42,904 bases of DNA from Candidatus Moraniibacteriota bacterium (GCA_013336285.1 JAAXTX010000006.1:1-42904), one strand, 5' to 3'. Positions 1-10,152 are shown, counted from the first letter of the stretch. A program made the numbers and translations. The notes: generated by a model from the letters alone, not told the origin.

Positions 1-1
1 C

Positions 2-82
2 TACGTAAAAAATCAGGGGACTGAAAAGGAATACGTACAACTCCACCAGGACGCACTGACGTTGTTCGACTACATGCAATAG
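2..82 (+). CDS. tnpA: IS200/IS605-type Y1 transposase TnpA, C-terminal fragment (truncated by window start)
   Basis: Frame from base 2 reads YVKNQGTEKEYVQLHQDALTLFDYMQ*, which resembles the Y1 transposase C-terminus; followed at once by an end-type hairpin. Complements the N-terminal fragment at the other window edge. Confidence 0.75.
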   Translation, partial: YVKNQGTEKEYVQLHQDALTLFDYMQ

Positions 83-93
83 CTGCGGCACGA

Positions 94-119
94 TACCCCG
101 TCAGCTCTGCTGCGGGGTA
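94..119. repeat. Putative IS200/IS605 right-end hairpin
   Basis: TACCCCG-t-CAGC-TCT-GCTG-CGGGGTA imperfect palindrome 12 nt downstream of the tnpA stop; shares CAGCTCTGCTGCGG with the hairpin at 42684-42708. Confidence 0.7.
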
Positions 120-334
120 GTTGATTGAAGCATTCCGGGATAAATAAATCGTCTTGCAGACCACTGTAAGACGTCATCCGTTGATTCGATGAGTTAACGC
201 TAATGATTTCTTCCGGTCCGTTGTCGGTCGTTCTCCGGTTCGTCCGATTATTGAGTTCGCGTGGCCGAGTTCGGTTGCGGCGGATTCTGTTTTCGCGGAT
301 TCGCCGTGTTCGCTGCGGGTTTTTCATTGTTTGA

Positions 335-580
335 CTAGAAGTTCGCGCGGTTCGGTCTTTCGGGAGGCGTGTTTATCCGTTCCCGTCGGTCGTTTCCACG
401 TTCATTGTGCCGAGTCGGCGGTCGATCCCGATATTGCAGGTACCGGTCGCCGTCGCGGTAACCGTCATGCATTCCGGGATGCCGGTACGGATGATCCGGT
501 ACGACGATCAGCTCATCACATGCCGATAATCCCAGAAGGCAGATGAAACCGACGGCCAGGGAGGTGAAAGATCTTTTCAT
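335..580 (-). CDS. Small putative lipoprotein
   Basis: MKRSFTSLAVGFICLLGLSAC: signal peptide plus LSAC lipobox, then a polar R/N/P-rich tail. Confidence 0.6.
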   Translation of the reverse strand: MKRSFTSLAVGFICLLGLSACDELIVVPDHPYRHPGMHDGYRDGDRYLQYRDRPPTRHNERGNDRRERINTPPERPNRANF

Positions 581-739
581 GAATACTCCGGTATTATTTT
601 GGTTAGATTCTACTTGCGTTCAGCCTGCCTTTTGTACGGCCAATACGAGCTTTCGTCAAGCAAAGGATGCGGTGTCATACGGGCGGAAAACGGCGGCGTA
701 ATCGAAATACGTATTATTTGTGCTTCGGTCAATAAAAAA

Positions 740-764
740 CGGCTGACGGTTTTGTCGTCAGCCG
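740..764 (-). terminator. Intrinsic terminator of the IMPase-like gene
   Basis: Minus strand CGGCTGACGACAAAACCGTCAGCCG followed by TTTTTTATT. Confidence 0.75.
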
Positions 765-783
765 ATGTCAAAATTTCGTTTCC

Positions 784-1668
784 CTATCCTGAAATCTGGA
801 CGCTCATATGTTTTTCCAGTGACCTGATATGGTTCCTGTGAATGATGAGCGTCTCGTGTTCCCTGTAGTATTTCTCGTGAGAGAGAACGGGCTCGTATTC
901 AATCCAGCCGTCAGCGAGAGGTCTCAGAAAGACATAGCCGAGTTTTTTCGAAATGCCGATCACGGGAGTCGAATCCCATGGCGTTTCAGCGGAAGGAGGG
1001 ATGAGTAGCGCTCCCACTTCCTGTTTCCAGAGTCTTGCCGCCCACGTGCCGATGCTTCCACCGTCTATCGAAACCGACTTGAATCGGTCGATCGTTTTTC
1101 GGGCGATGTCGCTGTATTCATGCTCCCGGACGCGAAGTTGGATATACATGTTTCCTATATTCTTTCCCCGAGGCTTCCTGAGTCGCTCGCTTATCTCCAG
1201 GTCGGTGATTCTCCAGACTCTCGAAGAGCCCGGTCGGTAACCGAAAAGTTCCTGCGTATTCACGTCGCCGATGTATGCGGATTCGATGACGCCGTCTATT
1301 ACCAGTGCGATCATCGAACCGACCCCATGCGATTGGCGACGGATATACGCCCTCGTGCCGTCAATTGGATCGATAGTGAAGTAGGCGCGTACCCCATATT
1401 TTCCGAGGAACTGTAACGCATCCTCCTCACCGACGAGGCTGAATTTCGGAAAGCATTCCCGCAGGGACTTTACATAGGATTTCTGAGCTTCGGTGTCCGC
1501 ATTGGTCAGCACGTCGTCTTTCCTACCCCCGTAGCCTACCTTTTTTGTTACGTCGAAGGTCGTCATTCTTCTTCTGGCTATGACAACAGCTCTTCTGACT
1601 AGTTCCCGCAATATGAGACCGACGCTGGCGCCGTTCGGTTTAACGATGGCAAGTATCTTTCTGGCCAT
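784..1668 (-). CDS. Inositol monophosphatase-family protein
   Basis: Motifs VTKKVGYGGRKDDVLTNADTEAQ, VGEED and IDPIDGTRAY; start MARKILAIV preceded by GGAGGG. Confidence 0.8.
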   Translation of the reverse strand: MARKILAIVKPNGASVGLILRELVRRAVVIARRRMTTFDVTKKVGYGGRKDDVLTNADTEAQKSYVKSLRECFPKFSLVGEEDALQFLGKYGVRAYFTIDPIDGTRAYIRRQSHGVGSMIALVIDGVIESAYIGDVNTQELFGYRPGSSRVWRITDLEISERLRKPRGKNIGNMYIQLRVREHEYSDIARKTIDRFKSVSIDGGSIGTWAARLWKQEVGALLIPPSAETPWDSTPVIGISKKLGYVFLRPLADGWIEYEPVLSHEKYYREHETLIIHRNHIRSLEKHMSVQISG

Positions 1669-1806
1669 GTATACCCTCCGCAAATGATTGTTAAGGATTC
1701 GATTCGTATACAATACACTTGAAATATTAAATTAAGTCAAGTAATCGTAACAAAAACACAAACCATGATGAGGCATGGCCGTGGGTAGCAGCTGTTGAAT
1801 CGGAAA

Positions 1807-2220
1807 TTATCGTTCCCGGTAAATTTCCTTTTTGGTGCCGTCGTCGGCTGTGACGGTGATGACGGTACGACCTGGAAGCGACGGGACGGTCGGAGTGACT
1901 GTCTTGTGCCTACCTTTCGGGATCGTCAGATCGCCGGTGTCTAGAATATCCTTGTCATGCGTGAAGGTATACGTGAAACGCGTAGCGGAAGAGTGGTTTT
2001 CCACGGTGAAACGGGACGAGTCCGGATCGCGTGTCTCGAAAGAAAGGACCCACCAGTTTTTCCCGTAGTTCGGATCGAGTCCGCGATCGATTCGGAAAAA
2101 GAGGACGCCGGAAGCAATGGCGAAAAATAAAAGGATGACAAAGACCGGATATCGTTCGCCGGCCACGTATCGCACGAGTCGCGTAAATGAATCGTCCTCG
2201 CGTTTATTTGTCGCGCTCAT
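1807..2220 (-). CDS. Single-pass membrane protein of unknown function
   Basis: ORF MSATNKRED... with TM segment YPVFVILLFFAIASGVLFF; overlaps the end of the upstream membrane-protein gene. Confidence 0.55.
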   Translation of the reverse strand: MSATNKREDDSFTRLVRYVAGERYPVFVILLFFAIASGVLFFRIDRGLDPNYGKNWWVLSFETRDPDSSRFTVENHSSATRFTYTFTHDKDILDTGDLTIPKGRHKTVTPTVPSLPGRTVITVTADDGTKKEIYRER

Positions 2221-4177
2221 AGAGTTGTATGGTCGATCCGGCATATATTCTCGAGAAGTCATGGGATTTTTCGAACTGCGTGGCATCGAACGCGGGATTG
2301 ATCCCGAGCAGGTTTACGTTCAGGTCTTCATAGCATTTGCGTCCTTCCGGAAGATTCGGGACGGAAATCATGCGGAGCGTGCACTGTTCACGGGGATTAG
2401 CCTCATCCGTGTATCGTTTGAAATAACCTCGGGAAAGCGGGTATGCGTAGTCGCGCATAAAGAAGAGTTTCATCCAGGCGTCGGCGGCGAGGTAGTTGTG
2501 GTCTTTCAGAAAAAGGTCGTCCGGGAGGGACCGGTCCGCTAGATATCGCGATGCATGGAAAACCTCAACCGTTTCCTGCGCCTTACCCGCGGATGACAGC
2601 GACGATTGGTTGTCATGTGAACCGTTCCAGGTAGAGAAAGCGAACAGAACGAGTGCGGCGAACAGGAACGTTCCGCCGGGGAGCAGCACGCCGTCGTTCT
2701 TTACGTCGGATTTTCTGAAAAGGGCGGGAAAGGCTGCAAGGAACAATCCCGCAAGGACGGAGAACGGGAACGAGACGTAGTTTCCGATCCTGTTGGAAGG
2801 AATATCGAGAAATACCCAATTCGGATGAAGCGTGATGAGCAGGAGCGTGAAACCCCATCCGAACAGGAAAGGGAATGCCTGTGAGCGTCGTATCGGACGG
2901 ATGGCGGCGATGAGTAGAAGCGCGGCGATGCCGATGGACATACGCGCACTGCCGGCCGAATCTGATACCTGAAAGAAAGAAAGGCCGGTTCGGGTCGCTT
3001 TTGAAGGTGTACCGACCGCGGTTGTGACGGCATTCGTGGCGATGTAGGTTGGTAATGAGACGAACGTCATGAACGTAGCCGTGAAAGCAAGCATGAGAAT
3101 CGGGTATGGCGAGAGAAACAGCTTTCCTATCCGTTTGCCCAGGCCGGGAAGGTCCCTGAATGAGACGGCGATAAGGGTGAGAATGATGCCGGCCAGGATG
3201 AAGACAAGAATGAAAGTCGAGAGATGGTGAGTATATGCGAGTATGAACGAAAGCAATATCCCGAGACCGAGGAATCGGGAGTCCTCTTCCGTGAAGGCTC
3301 GAAAAAAGGCAAGTATGACGAGCGGTATCGCTAGATCGCCGATAAGATTTCCGACCACTCCTCCGGATACGAACTTCGCTTCCGGTGAAGAGAAAGCGAA
3401 TAATGGTCCTGCAAACAGAAGGACGGCTAAGCCGACGGAGACAGGCGAAATCGACTGATGCGGAAAAAAGCGCGTAGCCAGTCGGATTGCGAGTGTGAAT
3501 AGTGAGATGATCGAAAGAATGTCGATGAGAAGGAGGAAAGACACGGGAAAGGCAGAGATGAAAGAGGCTCCTGAGAGTTTGGCAACGGCAGCGAACGGGA
3601 GATGTTCCCCGATGATGAAATCCGAAATGGGTTCGGGGGAGGAGAGCGTGGAATGTCCGTCTTCTGTCTCGACGATTTCCCGCTTGGAATAATCGGGAAG
3701 ACGTCCGGTATCGACAATGATCTTGGCCCAGTATGAATGGTGGCCGAGGTCTGTTCCGGTCGGGAGACCGGCATCCGCGAGGAATATCGTTTTTAGGAAA
3801 ATCGTGAGTCCTATGAGGAGGACGAAAAGTTTGCGCTCGATCGGGGAGAATCGGACCGGATCATGGGGCATGTCTTCCCGCGTCACCGATTTGCTGACCG
3901 TTTTTCCGGAAGCGAAACGTTCAAATCCGAGACGAAGGATACATGCCGCGAGTGGTATCGCGATGAAGGAGGAAAATACGATGGGTGCCGAAAGGACAAC
4001 CCCGGATTCGCCAAGAAAGATCATCGAGAAATCGAGTGAACCGACTCCTATCATGAACGAAAAAACGAATCTCTCGAGAGTGGAGAGTCGGAAGTTTTTT
4101 CCGAACAGTCCCAGGAGGAGGAAATGTCCGGAAAGGGGTATGAGGAGCGTGACGAGAAGAAAGAGCAAAAAAGGCAT
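2204..4177 (-). CDS. Large polytopic membrane protein (possible lipid-linked-sugar glycosyltransferase-like)
   Basis: 657 aa, many hydrophobic TM segments, soluble C-terminus; family not identifiable by eye. Confidence 0.6.
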   Translation of the reverse strand: MPFLLFLLVTLLIPLSGHFLLLGLFGKNFRLSTLERFVFSFMIGVGSLDFSMIFLGESGVVLSAPIVFSSFIAIPLAACILRLGFERFASGKTVSKSVTREDMPHDPVRFSPIERKLFVLLIGLTIFLKTIFLADAGLPTGTDLGHHSYWAKIIVDTGRLPDYSKREIVETEDGHSTLSSPEPISDFIIGEHLPFAAVAKLSGASFISAFPVSFLLLIDILSIISLFTLAIRLATRFFPHQSISPVSVGLAVLLFAGPLFAFSSPEAKFVSGGVVGNLIGDLAIPLVILAFFRAFTEEDSRFLGLGILLSFILAYTHHLSTFILVFILAGIILTLIAVSFRDLPGLGKRIGKLFLSPYPILMLAFTATFMTFVSLPTYIATNAVTTAVGTPSKATRTGLSFFQVSDSAGSARMSIGIAALLLIAAIRPIRRSQAFPFLFGWGFTLLLITLHPNWVFLDIPSNRIGNYVSFPFSVLAGLFLAAFPALFRKSDVKNDGVLLPGGTFLFAALVLFAFSTWNGSHDNQSSLSSAGKAQETVEVFHASRYLADRSLPDDLFLKDHNYLAADAWMKLFFMRDYAYPLSRGYFKRYTDEANPREQCTLRMISVPNLPEGRKCYEDLNVNLLGINPAFDATQFEKSHDFSRIYAGSTIQLYERDK

Positions 4178-4184
4178 AGCGCAA

Positions 4185-4430
4185 TCATTTTTTCGCCTGT
4201 TTCCGAATGAGTATCCCCGGATCGATACAGTTCCACTTGCAGTCTTTCTCGACGCCCTGGACCCCTTTGAGAATTACGGTCCTACGGCAGTCGGACAGCA
4301 TTCTGTCACATTGGGCTTTTTGTTGGGAAAAATATGCCCAATTCGGCTCATACCCGAAATATCGGAGCCCGAAGACGGTCAATGTCAGAATCCCGGCGAT
4401 CCAGATGGCAAGTCGGATAACATGAAACAT
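4185..4430 (-). CDS. Small Cys-containing membrane protein
   Basis: MFHVIRLAIWIAGILTLTVFGLRYFGYEP... with one TM and Cys residues (AQCDRMLSDCRR...KDCKWNC). Confidence 0.5.
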   Translation of the reverse strand: MFHVIRLAIWIAGILTLTVFGLRYFGYEPNWAYFSQQKAQCDRMLSDCRRTVILKGVQGVEKDCKWNCIDPGILIRKQAKK

Positions 4431-4575
4431 AAGGGTATTTTCCTTCCTCAATAATAGCACACAAGCCCGGGTGAGGCACGGTTCACGCGTCAGACTCCTT
4501 GCTTTTTCGGACTGGAGTCGTATCATGACAGAGAACGGCATTAACGGCCGTATTGGTAATTTTTTTCAATGCTGT

Positions 4576-5910
4576 ATGAAAACCGAAGGAAAAACTGAAT
4601 CCAAGAGTGATAAGACCGCAAAGAAGGAAACGGTAGCGGTGATGGGTCTCGGATATGTCGGACTGCCGCTTGCGCTCCTGTCGCGGGAGAGCGGTTACGA
4701 GGTCATAGGATTCGATGTCAATGAGAAGCTTGTCGACAAGATAAATCGCGGCATCTGCCCGATTCCGGATGATGAGAAAGTCGTGAGTAAATTCAAGGAA
4801 AATCGGTTCGTAGCGACTACCGATCCGAAAGAACTCAGGAGAGCTGACATCATCCTGATAGCGGTGCCGACGCCGGTAGACGAGATGCAGAATCCGGTCT
4901 ATGACTATGTTGTCGGGGCCGCGACGTTTGCGGCGGAGAATCTTAAGAAAGGAGCACTGGTCGTTCTTGAGTCGACGGTGAATCCGGGTGCCTGCGAGGA
5001 AGTGGTTTTGCCGATTTTCGAAGGACGCGGCATAAAGGTCGGCCGTGATGTCGAGATCGCGCACTCACCGGAACGTATCGATCCCGGAAAGTCCGTCTTC
5101 AGCGCGGGATGGCATATCGGTAATACGCCACGCGTCGTCGGGTCGTTCACGAAACAGGGAACGAAACAGGCACTCGGTTTCTACCGTTCCATCATCGACG
5201 CTGAAGTGCGGCCGATGAAATCCATCCGTGAGGCGGAAGCAGTCAAGATTCTCGAGAATACGTTCCGCGATATCAATATCGCTTTCATCAATGAGATTGC
5301 CCAATGTTTCGATCTCCTCGATATCGACGTGCTCGACGTCATCGAGGGTGCGAAAACCAAGCCGTACTCGTTCATGGCGCACTATCCGTCCTGCGGGGTT
5401 GGTGGCCACTGTATCCCGGTAGATCCGTATTATCTGATTGAACAGGCGCAGAAGGCCGGATTCGATCATAAGTTCATGCGCCGCGCCCGCGAGGTGAACA
5501 ACTTCATGCCCGAATATACGGTCGAGCGGATGCAAGACGCGCTCAACTCGATCAAGCGTCCGATGAAGGGCGAGAAGATCGGCGTCATGGGACTCGCATA
5601 CAAGGCGAATGTCGACGACCTCCGTGAATCGCCGTCGAAGAAGATCATCAAGCATCTGAAACATCATGAAGCTGATGTCATCACCTTCGATCCCCATATC
5701 CCGGCGAAGAGCGACGTGAAGACGCTCGAGGCGTTTCTCAAGAAGGTCGACCATATCTTGCTCACCGTGAATCATGACGCGTTCCTTGAGATTGATCCGG
5801 CGACGTTCAAAAAGTACGGCATTAAGGTCATCATCGACGGAAAGAACTGTCTCGACAAGGAGGCTATCAAGAAACAAGGGATCGTCTACCGCGGCATCGG
5901 ACGCCGCTAA
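4576..5910 (+). CDS. Nucleotide-sugar dehydrogenase (UDP-GlcNAc/ManNAc 6-dehydrogenase type)
   Basis: VAVMGLGYVGLPLA Rossmann motif, GGHCIPVDPYYL active-site Cys motif, GLAYKANVDDLRESPS; start uncertain (ORF opens at 4471). Confidence 0.9.
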   Translation: MKTEGKTESKSDKTAKKETVAVMGLGYVGLPLALLSRESGYEVIGFDVNEKLVDKINRGICPIPDDEKVVSKFKENRFVATTDPKELRRADIILIAVPTPVDEMQNPVYDYVVGAATFAAENLKKGALVVLESTVNPGACEEVVLPIFEGRGIKVGRDVEIAHSPERIDPGKSVFSAGWHIGNTPRVVGSFTKQGTKQALGFYRSIIDAEVRPMKSIREAEAVKILENTFRDINIAFINEIAQCFDLLDIDVLDVIEGAKTKPYSFMAHYPSCGVGGHCIPVDPYYLIEQAQKAGFDHKFMRRAREVNNFMPEYTVERMQDALNSIKRPMKGEKIGVMGLAYKANVDDLRESPSKKIIKHLKHHEADVITFDPHIPAKSDVKTLEAFLKKVDHILLTVNHDAFLEIDPATFKKYGIKVIIDGKNCLDKEAIKKQGIVYRGIGRR

Positions 5911-5929
5911 CGTCCGTTATCCCGACTTC

Positions 5930-5959
5930 GGAAAACCTCGGCATTCGCCGGGGTTTTCC
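5930..5959. terminator. Long hairpin, likely terminator
   Basis: GGAAAACCTCGG cattcg CCGGGGTTTTCC just downstream of the dehydrogenase stop. Confidence 0.6.
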
Positions 5960-6025
5960 TGTACAAAGCGGGGATTCGGGTATATCCTGAAGGGGATGAA
6001 AACGGTAACCACTAAGCGGCAGACT

Positions 6026-6940
6026 ATGAAACTGATCGTGAACATGCCGGGGTACAACGAAGAAGAGAAGATCGCCGAGACCATCCGTCGTGTCCCCCGA
6101 AAGATCGAGGGTATCGACGAAGTCCTGGTTCAGGTCGTCGATGATGGATCGAAGGACCGGACCGTCGAAGAAGCGAAGAAAGGCGGAGCGGATATCATCA
6201 TTTCCCATGACGGAAACCGCGGTCTCGGGGTCATGTTCCGTACCATGCGTCAGAGCGCGATCGACAATAAGGCCGATATCCTTGTAAACATAGACGCCGA
6301 CGGTCAGTTTGACCCGGAGGATATCAGGCAGATCATCCGTCCTATCCTGGAACATAAGGCGGACATCGTCATCGCTGATCGCTTCTCCCGTTCCACGGCT
6401 AAGAACATACCGTTTCTCAAAGACAAGCTCAATCGTCTCGGGGCGTGGCTCGTGGCCCGGGCGACGGGCAAGCCGGTAGTGGATCTCACTTGCGGATTCC
6501 GTGCGCATAATCGTGAAGCCATCCTGCGCCTGTCTGATCCGACCGGATTCACCTATACCCAAGAGACCATTATCGATGCTATCGGTAAGAATCTCAAACT
6601 CACATGGATTCCGGTCGTTGTCACATATCATGAGGGACGTAAGTCCCGAGTGGTCAAGACGATCTGGACCTACGTGGCTTCCAGCGCCCGGATCATGGTC
6701 CGCGCGTTCCGTGATATCCAGCCGATGAAGTTCTTTTCCGTTCCGGGTCTCGTCTTCATGACGGCGGCAGTGGTCTGGGTCGTGATTCTGAGCGGACGAT
6801 ACCCGTTGACCACACTCGGATTTTTCCTGGTCGGCATCCAGTTCCTGGTTTTCGGTCTCATCGCCGATATGATCAAATCCAGCCGTGCCTTGAACGAGGA
6901 AATCCTGTACCGCCTTCGCAAACAGGATATCGAACGTTGA
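6026..6940 (+). CDS. Glycosyltransferase family 2 (dolichyl-phosphate-mannose-synthase-like) with C-terminal TM helices
   Basis: MKLIVNMPGYNEEEKIAETIRRVPRK, VDDGSKDRT, NIDADGQFDPEDI, hydrophobic C-terminus. Confidence 0.88.
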   Translation: MKLIVNMPGYNEEEKIAETIRRVPRKIEGIDEVLVQVVDDGSKDRTVEEAKKGGADIIISHDGNRGLGVMFRTMRQSAIDNKADILVNIDADGQFDPEDIRQIIRPILEHKADIVIADRFSRSTAKNIPFLKDKLNRLGAWLVARATGKPVVDLTCGFRAHNREAILRLSDPTGFTYTQETIIDAIGKNLKLTWIPVVVTYHEGRKSRVVKTIWTYVASSARIMVRAFRDIQPMKFFSVPGLVFMTAAVVWVVILSGRYPLTTLGFFLVGIQFLVFGLIADMIKSSRALNEEILYRLRKQDIER

Positions 6941-7030
6941 ACGGTATAACGATCGCGGTATCTGGACCCGGACGGACGCCCATCGGGTGTCCGTCACGGC
7001 ATACCGGGACCGGTTCGATAAGATCACCCT

Positions 7031-8131
7031 ATGAAGATCCTCTTCGTATCACGTGCATACCCGCCGATTATGGGCGGTATTGAACGGCAGAACTTCGAAC
7101 TGGCGCAATCCTTGGGACGAGTCGCGGACGTCACGATAGTGGCGAACACGAAAGGCAAGAAGTTTCTTCCGTTGTTCCTGCCGTATGCGATGTTCCGTAT
7201 CATTTGGGATTTGTCGCGGCACGACGTAGTGCTACTTGGTGATGGCGTATTGGCGCCGCTTGGCGCCGTCGCACGCATCATCATGCCGAAGAAGCGTGTC
7301 TTCGCGGTCATCCACGGACTCGATGTCACGTTTTGTCAGAAGAAATCGCTCATGGGACGCGTATATCGCGCGGTCAATATCCCGTCGCTCCGTCGACTGG
7401 ATCGACTTATCATGGTTGGTCGCCATACGATCGACGAGGCGGTCAAAGTCGGCGTGGATCGTGAACGGTGCACGTTCATCCCGAATGGCCTTTATCCTGA
7501 CGAGATCCGTGAGCCGCACACCCGAAAGGAACTCGCTGAACTGATCGACATGGATCTCGGCGGTAAGAAAGTCATACTGCGAGTAGGCCGTTTCGTGCCT
7601 CACAAAGGGACGGCATGGTTCATCGACAAGGTTATGCCGCTTCTGTCGCAGGAATATGTCCTGGTCGCTGCGGGCGGACGAAACCGTACGACCGTAGGGG
7701 ATCGCGACGCGTACACGGATGCCGAAGATGCGATAAATCGGAACGGTCTGGTCGATCGCGTCCGGCTTCTGACAAATCGTCCCTGGAGCGATATGAAGAT
7801 TCTCTTCAATGCCGCGGATGCCTACGTATCACCTAATATCGACATCGCCGGTTCGATGGAAGGCTTCGGAATAAACGCGATCGAAGCCGCCGCCTGCGAG
7901 CGGGTCGTCGTTTGTTCGGACTTTCAAGGACTCAAGGATGCCATCCACGACGGTGAGAACGGCTTCATGGTTCCGCAAGGTGACGAACAGGCATGGGCGG
8001 ATAAGCTGCGATCGGTTTTTGCTGACGGTTTCGACCGCGTTACATTCGGTGAAAATGCGCGTGCCTATACCGTCGAACACTTCGCTTGGGACGGTATCGC
8101 GAAACGGTATATGGATGTCATCTCGAAATAA
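7031..8131 (+). CDS. Glycosyltransferase family 4
   Basis: PPIMGGIERQNFELAQSLG N-terminus and SMEGFGINAIEAAACERVVVCSDFQGLKDAI donor-site motif. Confidence 0.88.
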   Translation: MKILFVSRAYPPIMGGIERQNFELAQSLGRVADVTIVANTKGKKFLPLFLPYAMFRIIWDLSRHDVVLLGDGVLAPLGAVARIIMPKKRVFAVIHGLDVTFCQKKSLMGRVYRAVNIPSLRRLDRLIMVGRHTIDEAVKVGVDRERCTFIPNGLYPDEIREPHTRKELAELIDMDLGGKKVILRVGRFVPHKGTAWFIDKVMPLLSQEYVLVAAGGRNRTTVGDRDAYTDAEDAINRNGLVDRVRLLTNRPWSDMKILFNAADAYVSPNIDIAGSMEGFGINAIEAAACERVVVCSDFQGLKDAIHDGENGFMVPQGDEQAWADKLRSVFADGFDRVTFGENARAYTVEHFAWDGIAKRYMDVISK

Positions 8132-8142
8132 GCCGACCTGAT

Positions 8143-9051
8143 ATGTGGATACCGCTCGCATTACTTGCCGCCTTTTCGCAGTCTTTCGAGTCGGCCATAA
8201 AGAAAAAATCCCTCCAGGTTTCGGGGATGAATACGGTTATCGGTGCCGTCTCTTTTATGGTGGCGGGATTCGCGTTTTTTATCATCATGCTCGCGCAGAC
8301 GGGTAAACCGTGGTATCCGGATCTTTCGGTCCGTTTTTGGGAGGGGATGTTCTGGTATGCCGGCCTCAATATCGTCGCTTCCTGGTACGGATATAAGGCG
8401 CTGGATATTGCCGAGTTCGCGTTTCTCGCACCGTTCATAGCACTCACCAGTCTGACCATGGTCATTCCGCCGATATTCGTCCTTGGTGAGGTCCCCAGTC
8501 CCGCGTCACTTATCGGCATCGCGTTCATCGCCATCGGATCGGTAGTCATGACCTATCAACGGAAAAGTAAGGAAGACATGAGCGAAAGCGAGTTGGAACG
8601 CCATCGGAACAACCGGAAGGGACTTCTTTTTTTTCTGATCACTGCGGCATGCTTTACGTTTACGCCGACCGCGACCAAGGTGACCGTTCAGGAAAGTTCA
8701 CCGATGTTCGCCTCGTTTCTTGTCCATACCCTCATCGGCGTCGGTTTTCTCGTCATGACGTTCGTCGTTCGCAGGACGGATAAGCTGATTTCGGTATTTA
8801 CGGATTCCGCGAAACGTAAGTTCCTGCTCGCGATCGTGGTCATGGGACTGCTGACATTTCTCGAGAACGGCAGCATCAGCACGGCCATGACCATGGCATC
8901 GGTTTCGACGGTTATGGCCATGAAGCGAACAGCCCCGCTTTTTTCCTTTCTTATCGGAATGTACTATTTCAAGGAGCGTACCGAAATTCGAAAAAAAATG
9001 ATCGGAACGTTGCTTATGGTTGCCGGTGCAGTGCTTGTGACGGCTCTATAG
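8143..9051 (+). CDS. EamA/DMT-family transporter
   Basis: About 10 TM segments, two-fold repeat layout, starts MWIPLALLAAFSQSFESAIKKK. Confidence 0.8.
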   Translation: MWIPLALLAAFSQSFESAIKKKSLQVSGMNTVIGAVSFMVAGFAFFIIMLAQTGKPWYPDLSVRFWEGMFWYAGLNIVASWYGYKALDIAEFAFLAPFIALTSLTMVIPPIFVLGEVPSPASLIGIAFIAIGSVVMTYQRKSKEDMSESELERHRNNRKGLLFFLITAACFTFTPTATKVTVQESSPMFASFLVHTLIGVGFLVMTFVVRRTDKLISVFTDSAKRKFLLAIVVMGLLTFLENGSISTAMTMASVSTVMAMKRTAPLFSFLIGMYYFKERTEIRKKMIGTLLMVAGAVLVTAL

Positions 9052-9170
9052 CGGCACTTCGAATGCATGTAACCTTTTTATGGCTCTGCGGCGAGACAGA
9101 TCGTAACCATAAGGTGCGAAGCCTGTCGTTTTATATCGGTCGTTACCGTAGGGATCGATTGTCGTTATGA

Positions 9171-9199
9171 TTGACAGCACCGCCGTTTCATGCTATCTG
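9171..9199 (+). promoter_or_regulatory. Sigma70-type promoter for the 9256 gene
   Basis: TTGACA-N17-TATCTG. Confidence 0.5.
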
Positions 9200-9255
9200 T
9201 ATAGCGTCGGGAAGCTATCATTAACAATATTAAACGATAAGAGGGGAATATAATA

Positions 9256-10152
9256 ATGAACTTCGAATTACCGAAGCGCCTTTTTCTCTTCATGCCGTCT
9301 TTGAATCAAACCGAGGAAAATCTTCGTGGAAAGACGGAAGATATCATCAGGTTGCATCGTTGTCTTCGAGACGAACGCGACATGCGTCTTTCGATACATG
9401 TCACGTGTGATGGAAGCGGGCCGGAATTCAATACGCCGAACACGCTCGAATGGATGCGGGAACGATTGGTACCGGAAGGTGTGGAATTTTCGTTTTCCTT
9501 AAACGAAGAACGTTTGGGGAAAACCGTGACGGTCGTCGACGGACTGAAACGGCTCATGGCAAATGCCGGTCCGAACGATCTGATCGGTTGTCTGGATGAT
9601 AATGAGCATCGGTTCTCGTCGTCGCTCGATCTCGTAAGCGCCATTCTTGACCAGGGATATCTCGGTTCGATCGGGACTATCGTGTATCCGCCGGATTATC
9701 TCAATTCCATCGATCGACATGCCATGCCGGCCGTAGGAGGTATCGAATCGCAGGTACTCGGTCTGAACGGTACGCTGTACATCTATGCTTCGGGGTACTG
9801 GATCAATCGCGTAAGCGTCGTCCGAACGGTTGTCGAAAAACTGTTCCCGATGTATCTGGAGCTGTTTCACAGGGTACACCCGAATCTGTCAGTCCCGACA
9901 TGGGGAACACCGACCCTTTTTCAGGAACTCATGAATTGGGTTATCCGTAACCTGGAACCATGGAGATCGGTGCCGGAGGAGCGCCGGAGGATGACGGTAT
10001 TCTATCTTCCTTGTTTCGAAGTTCCCGGTGAGACGCCTCTCGGGAGAAGCCTGGAAAAGGCACAGAATCAGATTCAGTCACTGGTCCTGAATTGGATAGT
10101 ACTGAACGAATTGCTCGGGGTGAATCGCGATCGCGACATACCAGATGTATGA
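9256..10152 (+). CDS. Protein of unknown function, possibly GT-A-like
   Basis: 298 aa ORF with GAGGGG SD; LFLFMPSLNQTEENL start and central LIGCLDDNEHRF (DxD-like). Confidence 0.65.
   Translation: MNFELPKRLFLFMPSLNQTEENLRGKTEDIIRLHRCLRDERDMRLSIHVTCDGSGPEFNTPNTLEWMRERLVPEGVEFSFSLNEERLGKTVTVVDGLKRLMANAGPNDLIGCLDDNEHRFSSSLDLVSAILDQGYLGSIGTIVYPPDYLNSIDRHAMPAVGGIESQVLGLNGTLYIYASGYWINRVSVVRTVVEKLFPMYLELFHRVHPNLSVPTWGTPTLFQELMNWVIRNLEPWRSVPEERRRMTVFYLPCFEVPGETPLGRSLEKAQNQIQSLVLNWIVLNELLGVNRDRDIPDV

Noticed and set aside
70-327. 85-aa ORF (MKNPQRTRRIRENRIRRNRTRPREL...) as a gene
   Set aside because: Highly R/N-biased, overlaps the IS right end, and another frame of the same DNA reads as a more plausible lipoprotein tail extension.
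5065-5877. Long antisense ORFs such as 5065-5877 (-), 5867-7027 (-), 32760-33914 (-), 22443-23420 (+) and 39045-40055 (+)
   Set aside because: They lie opposite clearly identified genes (dehydrogenase, GT2, RecB-like nuclease, PriA, Nudix) and have no recognisable domains; they look like codon-bias shadow ORFs.
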